A stretch of 64,000 bases of DNA. Source: Kitasatospora gansuensis (GTDB lineage: Bacteria; Actinomycetota; Actinomycetes; Streptomycetales; Streptomycetaceae). Below, piece after piece: positions 44,328 through 53,732 of the stretch. A program made the position numbers and the translations under genes. The stretch lies in assembly GCF_014203705.1 (NCBI RefSeq), contig NZ_JACHJR010000001.1:806001-870000 (forward strand), read 5' to 3'. A model generated the notes under the pieces. That model made no database searches, had not been told where the DNA came from, and saw nothing but the letters and a program-made list of their open reading frames with translations. Positions within the stretch are counted from its first letter, which is position 1. Each line of letters starts with the position of its first letter.

Positions 44328-45242
44328 TCATCGGCAGTCCAACAGGTCCTGGGCCAGCAGGGCCGCACCCAGGCTTCCCGCGCGGTGGCCCAGTCCGGCC
44401 GGGACCACCTGGGGAACCCCACGGAAGGTGAGACGCTCGGCAAGGGCGGTCCGCAGCGGACGGAGGAAGGGCTCACCGGCTCCGGCCAGGCCGCCGCCGA
44501 TCACGATGCGCTCGAAGTCGAGCATCACCGTCAGTGCCACCAGGCCATCGGCCAGGGCGTCCACCGCGTCGGTCCAGATCCGGACCGCCTGGTGGTCACC
44601 GGCGTCCGCCCGCTGCTGGACGCCCTTGGCGCTGACGCCCGTCTCACCGCTTGCCTCCGCGTAGCGACGGGTGATGGCGGAGGCGGAGGCCAGCGTCTCC
44701 AGGCAGCCCCGGTTGCCGCAGGCACACGGGTCACCGCCGGGGCGGACCACCAGGTGGCCGAACTCACCGGCGAAGCCGTGGTCGCCGCCGAACGGACGCC
44801 CGTCGATCATCAGCGCGGCGGCAATGCCCGTCCCGACCGGGACGAAGGCGAAGTTGGGACAGCCGCGGCCCGCCCCGAGGCGGCCCTCGGCGATCCCGCC
44901 GGCTCGCACGTCGTGGCCGAACGCCACCGGGAGATCCAGGTGTTCGGCGACCCAGCGCTGGACCGGGGTGCCGCGCCAGCCGAGGTTGGCGGCGAGGACG
45001 GCGGTGCCCGCCCGCTCGTCCACCAGCCCGGGCACCACGATCCCGGCAGCGGCGGCCGGTCGGCCGCCGTACCGGACGGCGCGAGCCACGAGTTCGTCGG
45101 CGCAGCCGAGGACGGTCTCGACGAGGGCGTCGGAACCGCGCTCGGAGCGTGTGTGCCACCGCTCGGAGTCGAGAAGCCTGCCGTTCTCGACGATCGCTCC
45201 CTTGATGTGGGTGCCGCCGACGTCCAGCGCGATGACGCTCAT
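44328..45242 (-). CDS. ROK-family sugar kinase
   Basis: The 304-residue protein (ATG at 45242) starts MSVIALDVGGTHIKG, the phosphate-binding loop of the ROK fold. It has the catalytic AFGHDVRAG and VPVGTGIAAAL, and the zinc motif CACGNRGCLE. There is no HTH, so it is a kinase rather than a repressor. Glucose, mannose or N-acetyl-sugars are usual substrates. It is divergent from glpX across a 185-bp region with operator-like repeats, linking both to sugar metabolism. A GTG at 45281 would add 13 residues. Confidence 0.9.
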   Translation of the reverse strand: MSVIALDVGGTHIKGAIVENGRLLDSERWHTRSERGSDALVETVLGCADELVARAVRYGGRPAAAAGIVVPGLVDERAGTAVLAANLGWRGTPVQRWVAEHLDLPVAFGHDVRAGGIAEGRLGAGRGCPNFAFVPVGTGIAAALMIDGRPFGGDHGFAGEFGHLVVRPGGDPCACGNRGCLETLASASAITRRYAEASGETGVSAKGVQQRADAGDHQAVRIWTDAVDALADGLVALTVMLDFERIVIGGGLAGAGEPFLRPLRTALAERLTFRGVPQVVPAGLGHRAGSLGAALLAQDLLDCR

Positions 45243-45300
45243 CGGGCCACAGCCCGGTGGTAGCTCTGCTGGGCGGGGCACACGGACCCCGATGCCCTGC

Positions 45301-45383
45301 GCAGAATTGAGCGATGATACTCAAACATGCTTGGTTTATAGCTTCTTCTTCCACAAACGTGCAAGCATGAGCAGAATTGAGCA
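45301..45383. promoter_or_regulatory. Repeat-rich operator region between the ROK kinase and glpX
   Basis: GCAGAATTGAGC occurs twice (45301-45312 and 45371-45382). At the second copy TGAGCA is repeated with a 10-bp period (45368-45383). Between them CATGCTTG (45326-45333) and CAAGCATG (45363-45370) form an inverted repeat around an AT-rich core. Direct TGAGCA-type repeats are typical of DeoR-family operators, but no DeoR gene is in the window. Confidence 0.65.
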
Positions 45384-45427
45384 GCCGGCCTTTGCTCAAC
45401 GCGAGGTCCGTCCAATCGAGGAGAGCC

Positions 45428-46438
45428 ATGACCACCGACGCGCGCCACGCCTCCTCCCCGCCCGGCACGGCACCCGCGCCCCACCCCGACCGGAACCTCG
45501 CCCTCGAGCTCGTCCGGGTCACCGAGGCCGCCGCCATGGCGGCCGGCCGATGGGTCGGCCGGGGCGACAAGAACGGCGCCGACGGCGCGGCCGTCAAGGC
45601 CATGCGCACCCTCGTCTCCACCGTGTCGATGAACGGCGTGGTCGTCATCGGTGAGGGCGAGAAGGACGAAGCCCCGATGCTCTACAACGGCGAACGCGTC
45701 GGCGACGGCACCGGCGCCGAGTGCGACGTCGCGGTCGACCCCGTGGACGGCACCACCCTCACCGCCAAGGGCATGGCCAACGCCGTCGCCGTCCTCGCCG
45801 TCGCCGACCGCGGCACCATGTTCGACCCCAGCGCCGTCTTCTACATGGACAAGCTGGTCTGCGGCCCCGAAGCCGCCGACTACGTCGACATCACCGCCCC
45901 CGCCGCCGTCAACATCCGCCGCGTCGCCAAGGCCAAGGGCAGCTCCGTCGAGGACGTCACCGTCATGGTGCTCGACCGCCCCCGCCACGAGGGCCTGGTC
46001 AAGGAGATCCGCGAGGCCGGCGCCCGGATCAAGTTCATCACCGACGGCGACGTCGCCGGCGCCATCATGACCGCCCGCGCCGGCACCGGCGTCGACCTGC
46101 TCATGGGCATCGGCGGCACCCCCGAAGGCATCATCGCGGCCTGCGCCATGAAGTGCATGGGCGGCGTGATCCAGGGCCGCCTGTGGCCCAAGGACGACGC
46201 CGAACGCCAGAAGGCACTGGACGCCGGCCACGACCTCGACCGCGTCCTCACCACCGACGACCTCGTCAGCGGCGAAAACGTCTTCTTCGTCGCCACCGGC
46301 ATCACCGACGGCGAACTCCTCCGCGGCGTCCACTACCGCCAGGCCACCGCCACCACCAGCTCCCTGGTCATGCGCTCCAAGAGCGGCACCATCCGGGAGA
46401 TCCACTCCGTCTACCGCCACCCCTCCCTCGCCCAATGA
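45428..46438 (+). CDS. glpX: Class II fructose-1,6-bisphosphatase GlpX
   Basis: This 336-residue protein has the GlpX sequence throughout: [51 protein letters not shown] and [20 protein letters not shown]. It hydrolyses fructose 1,6-bisphosphate in gluconeogenesis. GAGGAG precedes the ATG. The strong C-ending codon bias suggests high expression. Its control may be shared with the divergent ROK kinase. Confidence 0.96.
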   Translation: MTTDARHASSPPGTAPAPHPDRNLALELVRVTEAAAMAAGRWVGRGDKNGADGAAVKAMRTLVSTVSMNGVVVIGEGEKDEAPMLYNGERVGDGTGAECDVAVDPVDGTTLTAKGMANAVAVLAVADRGTMFDPSAVFYMDKLVCGPEAADYVDITAPAAVNIRRVAKAKGSSVEDVTVMVLDRPRHEGLVKEIREAGARIKFITDGDVAGAIMTARAGTGVDLLMGIGGTPEGIIAACAMKCMGGVIQGRLWPKDDAERQKALDAGHDLDRVLTTDDLVSGENVFFVATGITDGELLRGVHYRQATATTSSLVMRSKSGTIREIHSVYRHPSLAQ

Positions 46439-46558
46439 GGCGCACGCCGTCCGGCGGAGGAACAGTCCCGCCGTCAACCAGCCGCTCAGCGCTCCAAGTT
46501 GGGCTGGTGGATCAGGACGGCGGCGGAGTGGTGCGCCAAGCGATCAAGCGGTCTCAGG

Positions 46559-47518
46559 TCAGCGCACTCGCCCGCGCGGCTTCAGCGGGGTGGCAGGCAG
46601 CGTGGGAGCGGCCAGCCGGGCGCCGTCGTAGCCGTGTACCTCGCCGAATCGGGTGCCGGCGGCCCAGTCCGCCCTGGCCTGGGCGATCTCCTCGCCGGAG
46701 CGGCCGATGAAGTTCCACCACATCACCAGGTGCTCCTCGAACGGCACCCCGCCGATCAGCAGCACGGAGCTGTCCGTCCGGGCCAGCAACGGGAGTTCGC
46801 GGCGCCCGCAGCCCAGGTAGAGCAGCGAGCCCGGCTCGACCCGGACGCCGTCCACGTCGACGCTGCCGGTCATCGCGAGGACGGCGTACTCGAAGCCGGG
46901 CTCCAGCGGCAGCCGGTGTGCGGCGCCCTCACGGAGCGTCAGGTCGGCGCCGACCAGCGGGGTGTACGTGGTGCCCGGGGAGGTGGCGCCGTCCAGGGTG
47001 CCGAGGATGACGGTGGCATGCAGGCCGGGGGCGTCCACGGTGGGCAGGGTGGCGTGGTGTTCGAAGGCCGGGGCGGTGTGCCGGTGGCTGTCGGGGAGGG
47101 CTACCCAGAGCTGGGCGCCGTGCAGCAGCCGGGCGTGGTCGCGCGGGGACTCCTCGGAGTGCGAGATGGCCCGGCCGGAGGTCATCAGGCCGAGTTCGCG
47201 GGGCCGGACGGTCTGCAGGCTGCCCAGGCTGTCGCGGTGCAGGACCGAGCCCTCGTGCAACCAGCTGACCGTCTGCAGGCCCATGTGCGGGTGCGGCGGG
47301 ACCTGCATGCCGGGCTCGTCGGCGATGTCGTCGGGCCCGTAGTGGTCGACGAAGCACCAGGCGCCGACCATCCGGCGGCCGAGGCTGGGCAGCAGCCGGC
47401 GGACCTCGGTGGATTCGCCCAGCTGGACCTGACGGCCGGTCAGCAGCTCCTTGACCGGGCCGGAGTCGGCCTCCCCGCCGCAGGTGGTGGGGGTGGGCTT
47501 GAGGTCGAGGTTGCTCAT
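46559..47518 (-). CDS. Pirin-family protein
   Basis: The 319-residue bicupin carries the pirin signature metal site: VPPHPHMGLQTVSWLHEG with two His, and a further His/Glu in SHSEESP. Pirins are iron-binding; some act as quercetin dioxygenases, others as redox regulators. The C-terminal cupin ends with NFIGRSGEEIAQARADW. The ATG at 47518 has GGAGC upstream. It stands alone between glpX and rpe. Confidence 0.93.
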   Translation of the reverse strand: MSNLDLKPTPTTCGGEADSGPVKELLTGRQVQLGESTEVRRLLPSLGRRMVGAWCFVDHYGPDDIADEPGMQVPPHPHMGLQTVSWLHEGSVLHRDSLGSLQTVRPRELGLMTSGRAISHSEESPRDHARLLHGAQLWVALPDSHRHTAPAFEHHATLPTVDAPGLHATVILGTLDGATSPGTTYTPLVGADLTLREGAAHRLPLEPGFEYAVLAMTGSVDVDGVRVEPGSLLYLGCGRRELPLLARTDSSVLLIGGVPFEEHLVMWWNFIGRSGEEIAQARADWAAGTRFGEVHGYDGARLAAPTLPATPLKPRGRVR

Positions 47519-47647
47519 GGCTGACGCGCTCCGTCCGGACGACACCGCTGACGCCTCCGATCATGCGTCAGTTCGGTCGCGTCGCAAAGCCTGGCGCAGA
47601 CCCGGTCGCACAGCGGGGGCGGGACCACCGCCCCCGCCGACAGACCG

Positions 47648-48331
47648 TCAGTGCGCGCAGGCCCACGGCGCGCCCGCCGTGGCCGCCTCCGCCCGGGCCC
47701 GCAGCGAGCGGACCGCCTCCGCCGGGTCGGCCGCGCCGTACACCGCGGAGCCCGCCACGAAGACGTCCGCGCCCGCCTCGGCGCAGCGCTCGATGGTGTC
47801 GGCCGAGACGCCGCCGTCCACCTGGAGCCAGAGGTCGAGGCCGTGCTTGGAGATCAGCTCCCGGGTGCGGCGGATCTTGGGAAGCATGATGTCCAGGAAG
47901 GCCTGCCCGCCGAAGCCGGGCTCGACCGTCATGATCAGGATCATGTCGAGCTCGGGCAGCAGGTCCTCGTACTGCTCGATCGGGGTGGCCGGGCGCAGCG
48001 CCATCGAAGCGCGCGCGCCCTTGGCCCGGATCTCCCGGGCGAGCCGGACCGGGGCGGCGGCGGCCTCGGCGTGGAAGGTCACCGAACCGGCGCCCGCCTC
48101 GACGTACTGCGGGGCCCAGCGGTCCGGCTGCTCGATCATCAGGTGGCAGTCCAGCGGCGTGCCGGTGGCCCGGGCCAGCGACTCGACCACCGGGATGCCG
48201 AGCGTGAGGTTGGGGACGAAGTGGTTGTCCATCACATCCACGTGCAGCCAGTCCGCGCCTCGGACGGCCTCCGCCTCGTCGGCCAGGCGGGCGAAGTCCG
48301 CCGACAGGATGCTGGGGTTGATCTGCGCCAT
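47648..48331 (-). CDS. rpe: Ribulose-phosphate 3-epimerase
   Basis: The 227-residue TIM-barrel protein starts [16 protein letters not shown] and has [17 protein letters not shown], the catalytic Asp and metal His sites, plus [12 protein letters not shown] and QVDGGVS. It interconverts ribulose 5-phosphate and xylulose 5-phosphate. In related genomes it lies close to rsmB/fmt; here ~11 kb of other genes separates them. Confidence 0.97.
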   Translation of the reverse strand: MAQINPSILSADFARLADEAEAVRGADWLHVDVMDNHFVPNLTLGIPVVESLARATGTPLDCHLMIEQPDRWAPQYVEAGAGSVTFHAEAAAAPVRLAREIRAKGARASMALRPATPIEQYEDLLPELDMILIMTVEPGFGGQAFLDIMLPKIRRTRELISKHGLDLWLQVDGGVSADTIERCAEAGADVFVAGSAVYGAADPAEAVRSLRARAEAATAGAPWACAH

Positions 48332-48499
48332 TTGAGGGAACCTTCACACTCGGTGCGGGCGGCTGGAGCTGCCGCTCGGCTCCATCATCTCTCCTGCCCG
48401 TGGCGGGAAGTGAGTGCTGAGATCTGCTCGTGACCCGCGTCACAGCCGTTGCGCGCTAGGGTCGCGAGCGCTGTTCGCCCGTGACCGGAAAGGTTCCAG

Positions 48500-49354
48500 A
48501 TGGCCGAGATGGTGCATCCCGCCCGTGCGTTGTGGTGGCTCTTCGAGCCGGTGCACGCGCTCACCTACTTCGCGCCGGAGGGCCGGGCCGCGTATGAGGC
48601 GGCCGGGCTGCGCGGGAGCTGGCGGGGGTACTTCGCCGGTCGGTCGGCCCCGCTCGGGCCGGTGGACGCCGCGCCGGTGATCGCCGCGTTCTTCAACTTC
48701 GCGCCGCAGATGGTCGAACGGGCACTGCCGGACGTCTGGTCCAGGGCCACCCCGGAGGCCGCACTCGAAGCCCGCCTGGCCGGCGCGGTGAGCACCCTGG
48801 AACGCGTACTGGAGACCGTCAAGCCCGATCTGATCGACCGTTCGGTGACGCTGCTGGAGCGCGCCGTGGACGGACTCGACTGTTGCGGGCGGGTGCTGGC
48901 CGCCGCGAACCTCGCGCTGCCCCGCCCCGAGGGTGCGCTGGCCCGGCTCTGGCACGCCACCACCGTGCTGCGCGAGCACCGGGGCGACGGGCATGTCGCG
49001 GCGCTGGTCGCCGAGGACCTGGACGGCTGCGAGGCCCTGGTGCTGCGCTGCGCCCTGGACACCCGGCGCGAGCAGCTCCAGCCGTTCCGCGGCTGGACCG
49101 ACCAGGAGTGGGAGGCCGCGGCCGACCGCCTCACCACCCGGGGCTGGCTCACGAAGACCGGCACCATCTCCGCCGACGGCCGACACCGCCACCAGGCCCT
49201 GGAGGCCGCCACCGACCTGGCCGCCGCCCGGGTCTGGTCCGGCTTCCGCCGTACCGAGCTGGACGAGCTGGCCGCCGCCCTGACCCCGATCGCCACCGCC
49301 TGCCGGGCCGAACTCCCGCAGCTCAACCCGATCGGCCTGCCGGTCAGCAGCTGA
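48500..49354 (+). CDS. SCO6745-family-like helical protein of unknown function
   Basis: The 284-residue soluble protein starts MAEMVHPARALWWLFEPVHA, followed by APEGRAAYEAAGLRG, and ends with a winged-helix-like segment (TDQEWEAAADRLTTRGWL). This matches a conserved actinobacterial family (SCO6745 type) without a known role. AAAGG lies 6 bases before the ATG. It is divergent from rpe. Confidence 0.85.
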   Translation: MAEMVHPARALWWLFEPVHALTYFAPEGRAAYEAAGLRGSWRGYFAGRSAPLGPVDAAPVIAAFFNFAPQMVERALPDVWSRATPEAALEARLAGAVSTLERVLETVKPDLIDRSVTLLERAVDGLDCCGRVLAAANLALPRPEGALARLWHATTVLREHRGDGHVAALVAEDLDGCEALVLRCALDTRREQLQPFRGWTDQEWEAAADRLTTRGWLTKTGTISADGRHRHQALEAATDLAAARVWSGFRRTELDELAAALTPIATACRAELPQLNPIGLPVSS

Positions 49355-49379
49355 TCCACCGTCACCGGGCCGCTCCCCG

Positions 49380-49463
49380 TCAGAGGAAGCCACCGCCGAT
49401 CAGCGTCACCAATCCGATCGCCGCGCACACCAGGGTGACCAGTACCTGCCTGAAGAAGACCAT
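49380..49463 (-). CDS. Possible 27-residue membrane peptide
   Basis: The short frame encodes a single hydrophobic helix (VLVTLVCAAIGLVTLIGGG) after MVFFRQ. TTGGGG lies upstream of the ATG, a weak ribosome site. It could be one of the small membrane peptides found in actinomycetes, or chance. Support is limited to composition and position. Confidence 0.3.
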   Translation of the reverse strand: MVFFRQVLVTLVCAAIGLVTLIGGGFL

Positions 49464-49664
49464 GCCCCAACCCTGGCCCGCGCCTGACCCTCTGTCATCG
49501 GGGGCACACCCCGACCCGTCCCTGACCGCACCCCGAGCCACACCCGCCCCGGCGGACTCCCAGCTTTCTCCCAGGAACGGGCAACCGAACTGACGTTTTG
49601 GACAGTCCCTCATCTCGCACGGGCACTCCGCCCGAACGGCACAGGAGCTGGGTACCAGAACGCG

Positions 49665-50822
49665 ATGAACCTGACAGACACGCCCGTCCTCATCCTCACG
49701 ATCGTCCTGTTCGTGGCCTCCCTCGCGCTGGCGATGGCGCAGTGGGGCGGCAGAGGAATCCTCCGCGGACGGGTCAGAACCGCCGAACAGCGACGCGGCC
49801 CGCTGCGGGCCCTGTCGTACCTCGGTACCGTCCTGCTCTGCCAGGTCACCGCCGTGGCGATGGTCTTCGTGGTGGTCAACAACGAGAACCTGATCTACGA
49901 CAGCTGGGGCGACCTGCTCGGCACCTCCAATCACGTCCGGGCCGTCCCCGTGCCCCCGAAGGACGGCGGTCTCAGCGGGGACCAGGCCGCCGCCTCGGGC
50001 AGCCCGGTGCCCAAGGTGGTCCAGTCCTTCCACGCCCCCGACTCGGACGCGGTGCCCCGGAGCGTGAAGCAGACCGATCTCAAGGGCCGGCTCTCCGGCG
50101 TCGACGGCGAGGTGCTGGTCTGGACGCCCCCGCAGTACGACGACCCCGCCCACAAGGACCGGACCTTCCCGGTCGTCGAACTGCTCGCGGGCTACCCCGG
50201 CGCGTCCAGCACCTGGTTCGGCACCATGGACGTGATCGCCCAGCTCGAACCGCTGATGAAGTCCGGTCAGGTCGCGCCCTTCATCCTGGTCTCGCCCCGG
50301 GTCACCCTGCTCGGCGGCACCGACACCGGCTGCGCCGACATCCCCGGCAAGGTCAACGCCGAGACCTGGCTGTCGCGCGACGTGCCGCAGATGATCCTGG
50401 ACAACTTCCGGGCCGACCGCACCGCCGACCGCTGGGCCCTGGCCGGCTACTCGGCGGGCGCGCACTGCGCCACCCGCCTCGCGCTCGCCCACCCCGACCG
50501 CTACCGCGCCGCGATCAGCATGTCCGGCTACAACGACCCGATCGGCGAGCCGAGTTCGCTGACCGCCAAGGACCCCAAGCTCCGCGAGACCTCCAACCCC
50601 CTCTACCTGCTCACCCACGCCGCCACCCCGCCGAACGTCGCGCTCTACCAGACCGGCAAGAAGGGTGACGGCCTGGAGGACGCGACCGCCCTCCAGCGGG
50701 CGGCGAAGAGCCCGACCACCGTCACCCCGGTGGAGACCACCGGGGCGCACCTGACCTCGACCTGGAAGCCGCTGGTCGGCCCGTCCTTCAAGTGGCTGAC
50801 CGGGATCATTCCTGCCCGGTAG
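49665..50822 (+). CDS. Membrane-anchored esterase of the alpha/beta-hydrolase (esterase D/mycolyltransferase-like) fold
   Basis: In the 385-residue protein two hydrophobic helices (~8-24 and ~52-70) precede an exported catalytic domain. The nucleophile elbow reads LAGYSAGAHCA and the C-terminal His lies in TTGAHLTSTW; LLAGYPGASSTWFG is the oxyanion loop. The arrangement resembles actinobacterial putative esterases related to antigen 85. The substrate is unknown; a cell-envelope ester is likely. Confidence 0.87.
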   Translation: MNLTDTPVLILTIVLFVASLALAMAQWGGRGILRGRVRTAEQRRGPLRALSYLGTVLLCQVTAVAMVFVVVNNENLIYDSWGDLLGTSNHVRAVPVPPKDGGLSGDQAAASGSPVPKVVQSFHAPDSDAVPRSVKQTDLKGRLSGVDGEVLVWTPPQYDDPAHKDRTFPVVELLAGYPGASSTWFGTMDVIAQLEPLMKSGQVAPFILVSPRVTLLGGTDTGCADIPGKVNAETWLSRDVPQMILDNFRADRTADRWALAGYSAGAHCATRLALAHPDRYRAAISMSGYNDPIGEPSSLTAKDPKLRETSNPLYLLTHAATPPNVALYQTGKKGDGLEDATALQRAAKSPTTVTPVETTGAHLTSTWKPLVGPSFKWLTGIIPAR

Positions 50823-50824
50823 CC

Positions 50825-52351
50825 CTAGCGGCCCGCCAGCGCCCGGACGGTGGCGATGGTGTCCGCCTCCCCGGCAGGCTTGTCCTCGCGGTAGCGCAGC
50901 ACCCGGGCGAACCGCAGGGCCAGGCCGGCCGGGTAGCGCGGGCTGCGCTGGAGGCCGTCGAAGGCGATCTCCACCACCAACTCGGGCCGCACATGGACCG
51001 TGTACGCGTCGCGGTGGGTCTCCCGGGCCAGCAGCTGTTCGGTCTGCCAGGCCAGCAGCTGGTCGGTCAGCCCCTTGAAGGTCTTGCCCAGCATCACCCA
51101 GGCGTCGAGCCCGGGCTCCCCCGGGTTCCGGGCGGCCAGGTGCAGGTTGCTCAGGTAGCCCCGGCGGCGGCCGCTGCCCCACTCGGCGGCGGTGACCACC
51201 AGGTCCAGGGTGTGCCGGGGTTTGACCTTGATCCAGCCCGCGCCCCGGCGCCCGGCCGCGTACGGGGCGTCCGGGTCCTTGACCACCACCCCCTCGTGGC
51301 CGTGGGCGAGCGCGTCCGCGAAGAACCGCTCCGCCTCGGGCAGCTGACCGGTGGTCAGCCGGGGCACCCGGAGCTCCTCCGGCGCCAGCTCGGTCAGCGC
51401 GGCCCAGCGCTCGGCGGCCGGACGGTCGATCAGGTCGGTGCCGTCCCGGTGCAGCAGGTCGAAGAAGAACACGCTCAGCGGGGTCTCCGCCCGCAACCGC
51501 TCCGGGTCCTGCCGGGAGGCGGTCCGCGCGGCGGTGACCTGGAACGGGCGCGGCCGCCCGTCCGGGCCGAGCGCGATCGCCTCGCCGTCCAGCACCGCCC
51601 GCTCGACCGGCAGCGCCCGGGCCGCCGCCACCACTTCGGGCACCCGGGCGGTGATCTCGTCCAGGCTGCGGGTGAAGACCGAGACCCGCTCGCCGTCCCG
51701 GTGCACCTGGACCCGGATGCCGTCGAGCTTCCACTCCAGCGCGGCCGGGCTCACCTTCTCCAGCGCGGCCGCCACCTCCGGCGCCGAGGCCGCCAGCATC
51801 GGCCGTACGGGGCGGCCCAGTTCCAGCCCGAACGCGCGCAGCGCCGGCGCCCCGCCGGTCAGCGCCGCCTCCGCCACCCCCCGGGCCGAGCCCCGCAGCA
51901 TCAGCGCCCGCCGCACCACCGTCACCGGTACGCCCGCCGCCTTCGCGACCGCGTCACCCATCAGCGCGTCCAGCGCCCCCTGGCGCAACTCGCCCACCAG
52001 GACCGCCCGCAGGAACTCCTGCTCCGCCGCCGTGGCCCGCCCGAACAGCTCGCCCAGCCGCCGCTTCCGCTCCGCCTGCGCGCCCTTGCCGTGCACCTCG
52101 CCCAGCCGGGTCAGCAGCTCCTCCGTCTCGGCCACCCCGAGCGTCGCGGTCCCGGCCGGCTCCGGCAGCTCCCGTACCCCGGCCCAGCCGACCCCGGCCC
52201 GGCGGCCCTCGCCCGAGAGCAGCGCGACGGCCGCCGGGATCTCGGCCGGGCCGAGCTCGGTGAGGCACTCCGCGATCAGGGCCACCTTGGCGTTCCTGGC
52301 CGGCTCGGCCGCCACCGCCCCGGAGGTCCTGGCCAGACGTTCCAGCAGCAC
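50825..52351 (-). CDS. ATP-dependent DNA ligase
   Basis: The 508-residue enzyme has the adenylation motif EWKLDGIRVQ with Lys208, plus RSLDEITARVPE, DGEAIAL, EGVVVKDP and GWIKVKPRHTLDLVV (motifs III-V). An N-terminal helical DNA-binding domain and the OB-fold C-terminus are present, as in mycobacterial LigB. It is an accessory ligase alongside NAD+-dependent LigA. It is convergent with the esterase gene (2 bp). Confidence 0.93.
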   Translation of the reverse strand: MLLERLARTSGAVAAEPARNAKVALIAECLTELGPAEIPAAVALLSGEGRRAGVGWAGVRELPEPAGTATLGVAETEELLTRLGEVHGKGAQAERKRRLGELFGRATAAEQEFLRAVLVGELRQGALDALMGDAVAKAAGVPVTVVRRALMLRGSARGVAEAALTGGAPALRAFGLELGRPVRPMLAASAPEVAAALEKVSPAALEWKLDGIRVQVHRDGERVSVFTRSLDEITARVPEVVAAARALPVERAVLDGEAIALGPDGRPRPFQVTAARTASRQDPERLRAETPLSVFFFDLLHRDGTDLIDRPAAERWAALTELAPEELRVPRLTTGQLPEAERFFADALAHGHEGVVVKDPDAPYAAGRRGAGWIKVKPRHTLDLVVTAAEWGSGRRRGYLSNLHLAARNPGEPGLDAWVMLGKTFKGLTDQLLAWQTEQLLARETHRDAYTVHVRPELVVEIAFDGLQRSPRYPAGLALRFARVLRYREDKPAGEADTIATVRALAGR

Positions 52352-52521
52352 GGGCGGGCTCCTTCCGGGGGTACGGATCCTCCATCATGCGGCGGCCTGA
52401 GGCTCCGTCAGCTCCGACGCGCGGGCCGCGTCCCGGGCTCGGTTCCGTACCGACTCGGGCGCGCACCCCCGTGCTAGCGTCGCAATCGTTCGTACCTGAA
52501 CCCGACCGTGAGGTGCCGCCG

Positions 52522-53034
52522 TTGTCCACGCTCCGCTGGGCCACCCGCCCCGAGACCGCCGCCGACGTCCCGGCGATCCGCGCGGTCGTGCTGGCCGCCT
52601 TCGAGACCGCGCTGGAAGCCGACCTGGTCGAGGCCCTGCGCGCCGACCGCAGCTGGCTCCCCGGTCTCTCCGTGGTCGCCGAGACGCCGGACGGCACCGT
52701 GGTGGGCCACGCCCTGCTGACCCGCTGTCACATCGACGACACCCCGGCGCTCTGCCTGGCCCCGGTCGCGGTCCGGCCCGACCACCAGCGGACCGGCGCG
52801 GGCGCCGCCGCCGTCCGGGCCGCGCTGGCCGCCGCCCGGGCGCAGGGCGAACACACCGTCACGGTGCTGGGCCACCCGGAGTACTACCCCCGGTTCGGCT
52901 TCCGGCGCGCCTCGCTGCACGGCATCAAGACCACCTTCGACGTCCCGGACGAGGCGCTGATGGCCCTCGACCTCGACTCGGACAGCCCGCTGCCCGGCGG
53001 CATCCTGCGCTACGCCACTCCGTTCGGCGTCTGA
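52522..53034 (+). CDS. GNAT-family N-acetyltransferase
   Basis: This 170-residue protein begins at a TTG with GAGG 8 bases upstream; a GTG at 52513 is an alternative. Acetyl-CoA motif A reads LAPVAVRPDHQRTGAGAAA, and the C-terminal HPEYYPRFGFRRAS is the family's YjhQ/YhbS-like end. The substrate is unknown. It is convergent with the cupredoxin gene. Confidence 0.9.
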   Translation: MSTLRWATRPETAADVPAIRAVVLAAFETALEADLVEALRADRSWLPGLSVVAETPDGTVVGHALLTRCHIDDTPALCLAPVAVRPDHQRTGAGAAAVRAALAAARAQGEHTVTVLGHPEYYPRFGFRRASLHGIKTTFDVPDEALMALDLDSDSPLPGGILRYATPFGV

Positions 53035-53044
53035 CCGATGACCG

Positions 53045-53518
53045 TCAGGCGACCGTGAGGGTCCCCTTCATGAACTGGTGCAGGGAGCAGATGAAGGGGT
53101 AACTGCCTGGCGCGGTCGGGGCGGTGAAGGTCGCGGTCTTGCCCCCGCCGATCGTGCCGCTGTCGAAGCCGCCCTTGCCGGTGGCGGTCAGGGTGTGCGC
53201 GGTGGAGTCCTCGTTCACGACGGTGACCTTCGCGCCCGGGCTCACTGTGAACTTGTCCGGGCCGAAGGTGAACTCCTTGATGGTGACCTGCACCGCGGCC
53301 GCCGGTGAGCTGACGGCGGCGGACGGCGAGGCCGACGACGAGACCGCCGAGGGGGATGGGCTCGCGGCGGACGGACTCACGGCGGCGGACGAGCTCACCG
53401 CGGGCGTCGGCGTACTGGAGGCCGACCCGCCGCCGGAGCCACTGGAGCAGGCGGTGGCGGCCAGGAGCAGCAGCAGGCCGAGGGCCGGGCGAAGACGGGA
53501 AGTGTTCACAGGCCACAT
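53045..53518 (-). CDS. Cupredoxin (plastocyanin-like) lipoprotein
   Basis: In this 157-residue exported protein the signal peptide ends in a lipobox-like LLLLLAATACSSG. A Ser/Ala/Pro-rich linker (~30-75) leads to a single cupredoxin domain. Type-1 copper ligands are visible: His in STAHTLT, Cys and His in PFICSLHQ, and Met in FMKGTL. It should carry electrons or bind copper outside the cell. It is divergent from the metal transporter gene, separated by 214 bp. Confidence 0.9.
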   Translation of the reverse strand: MWPVNTSRLRPALGLLLLLAATACSSGSGGGSASSTPTPAVSSSAAVSPSAASPSPSAVSSSASPSAAVSSPAAAVQVTIKEFTFGPDKFTVSPGAKVTVVNEDSTAHTLTATGKGGFDSGTIGGGKTATFTAPTAPGSYPFICSLHQFMKGTLTVA

Positions 53519-53732
53519 TTGATCCGCCACCGGACGGCCGTCACCCCGCCGCCGAGCGGATCGGTCACCCGCACGGTCGATCGGGCTCACCCGTCCGGCC
53601 CAGGCGGCGGCCCTCCGAGGACGGATCCGGCCGGAGGGGTGCGGCAGAGTACCGGTGCGGCCCCGACGGAGCGTCAAGTCGCTTGAGCGGAACGCCCGTC
53701 GCCCCACCCTCTCCCGCCCTCGGAGGCAGTGC

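Noticed and set aside
53519..53732. Possible metal or cobalamin riboswitch before the NicO transporter
   Set aside because: No conserved riboswitch box was seen; the gap is the divergent promoter region with the cupredoxin gene.
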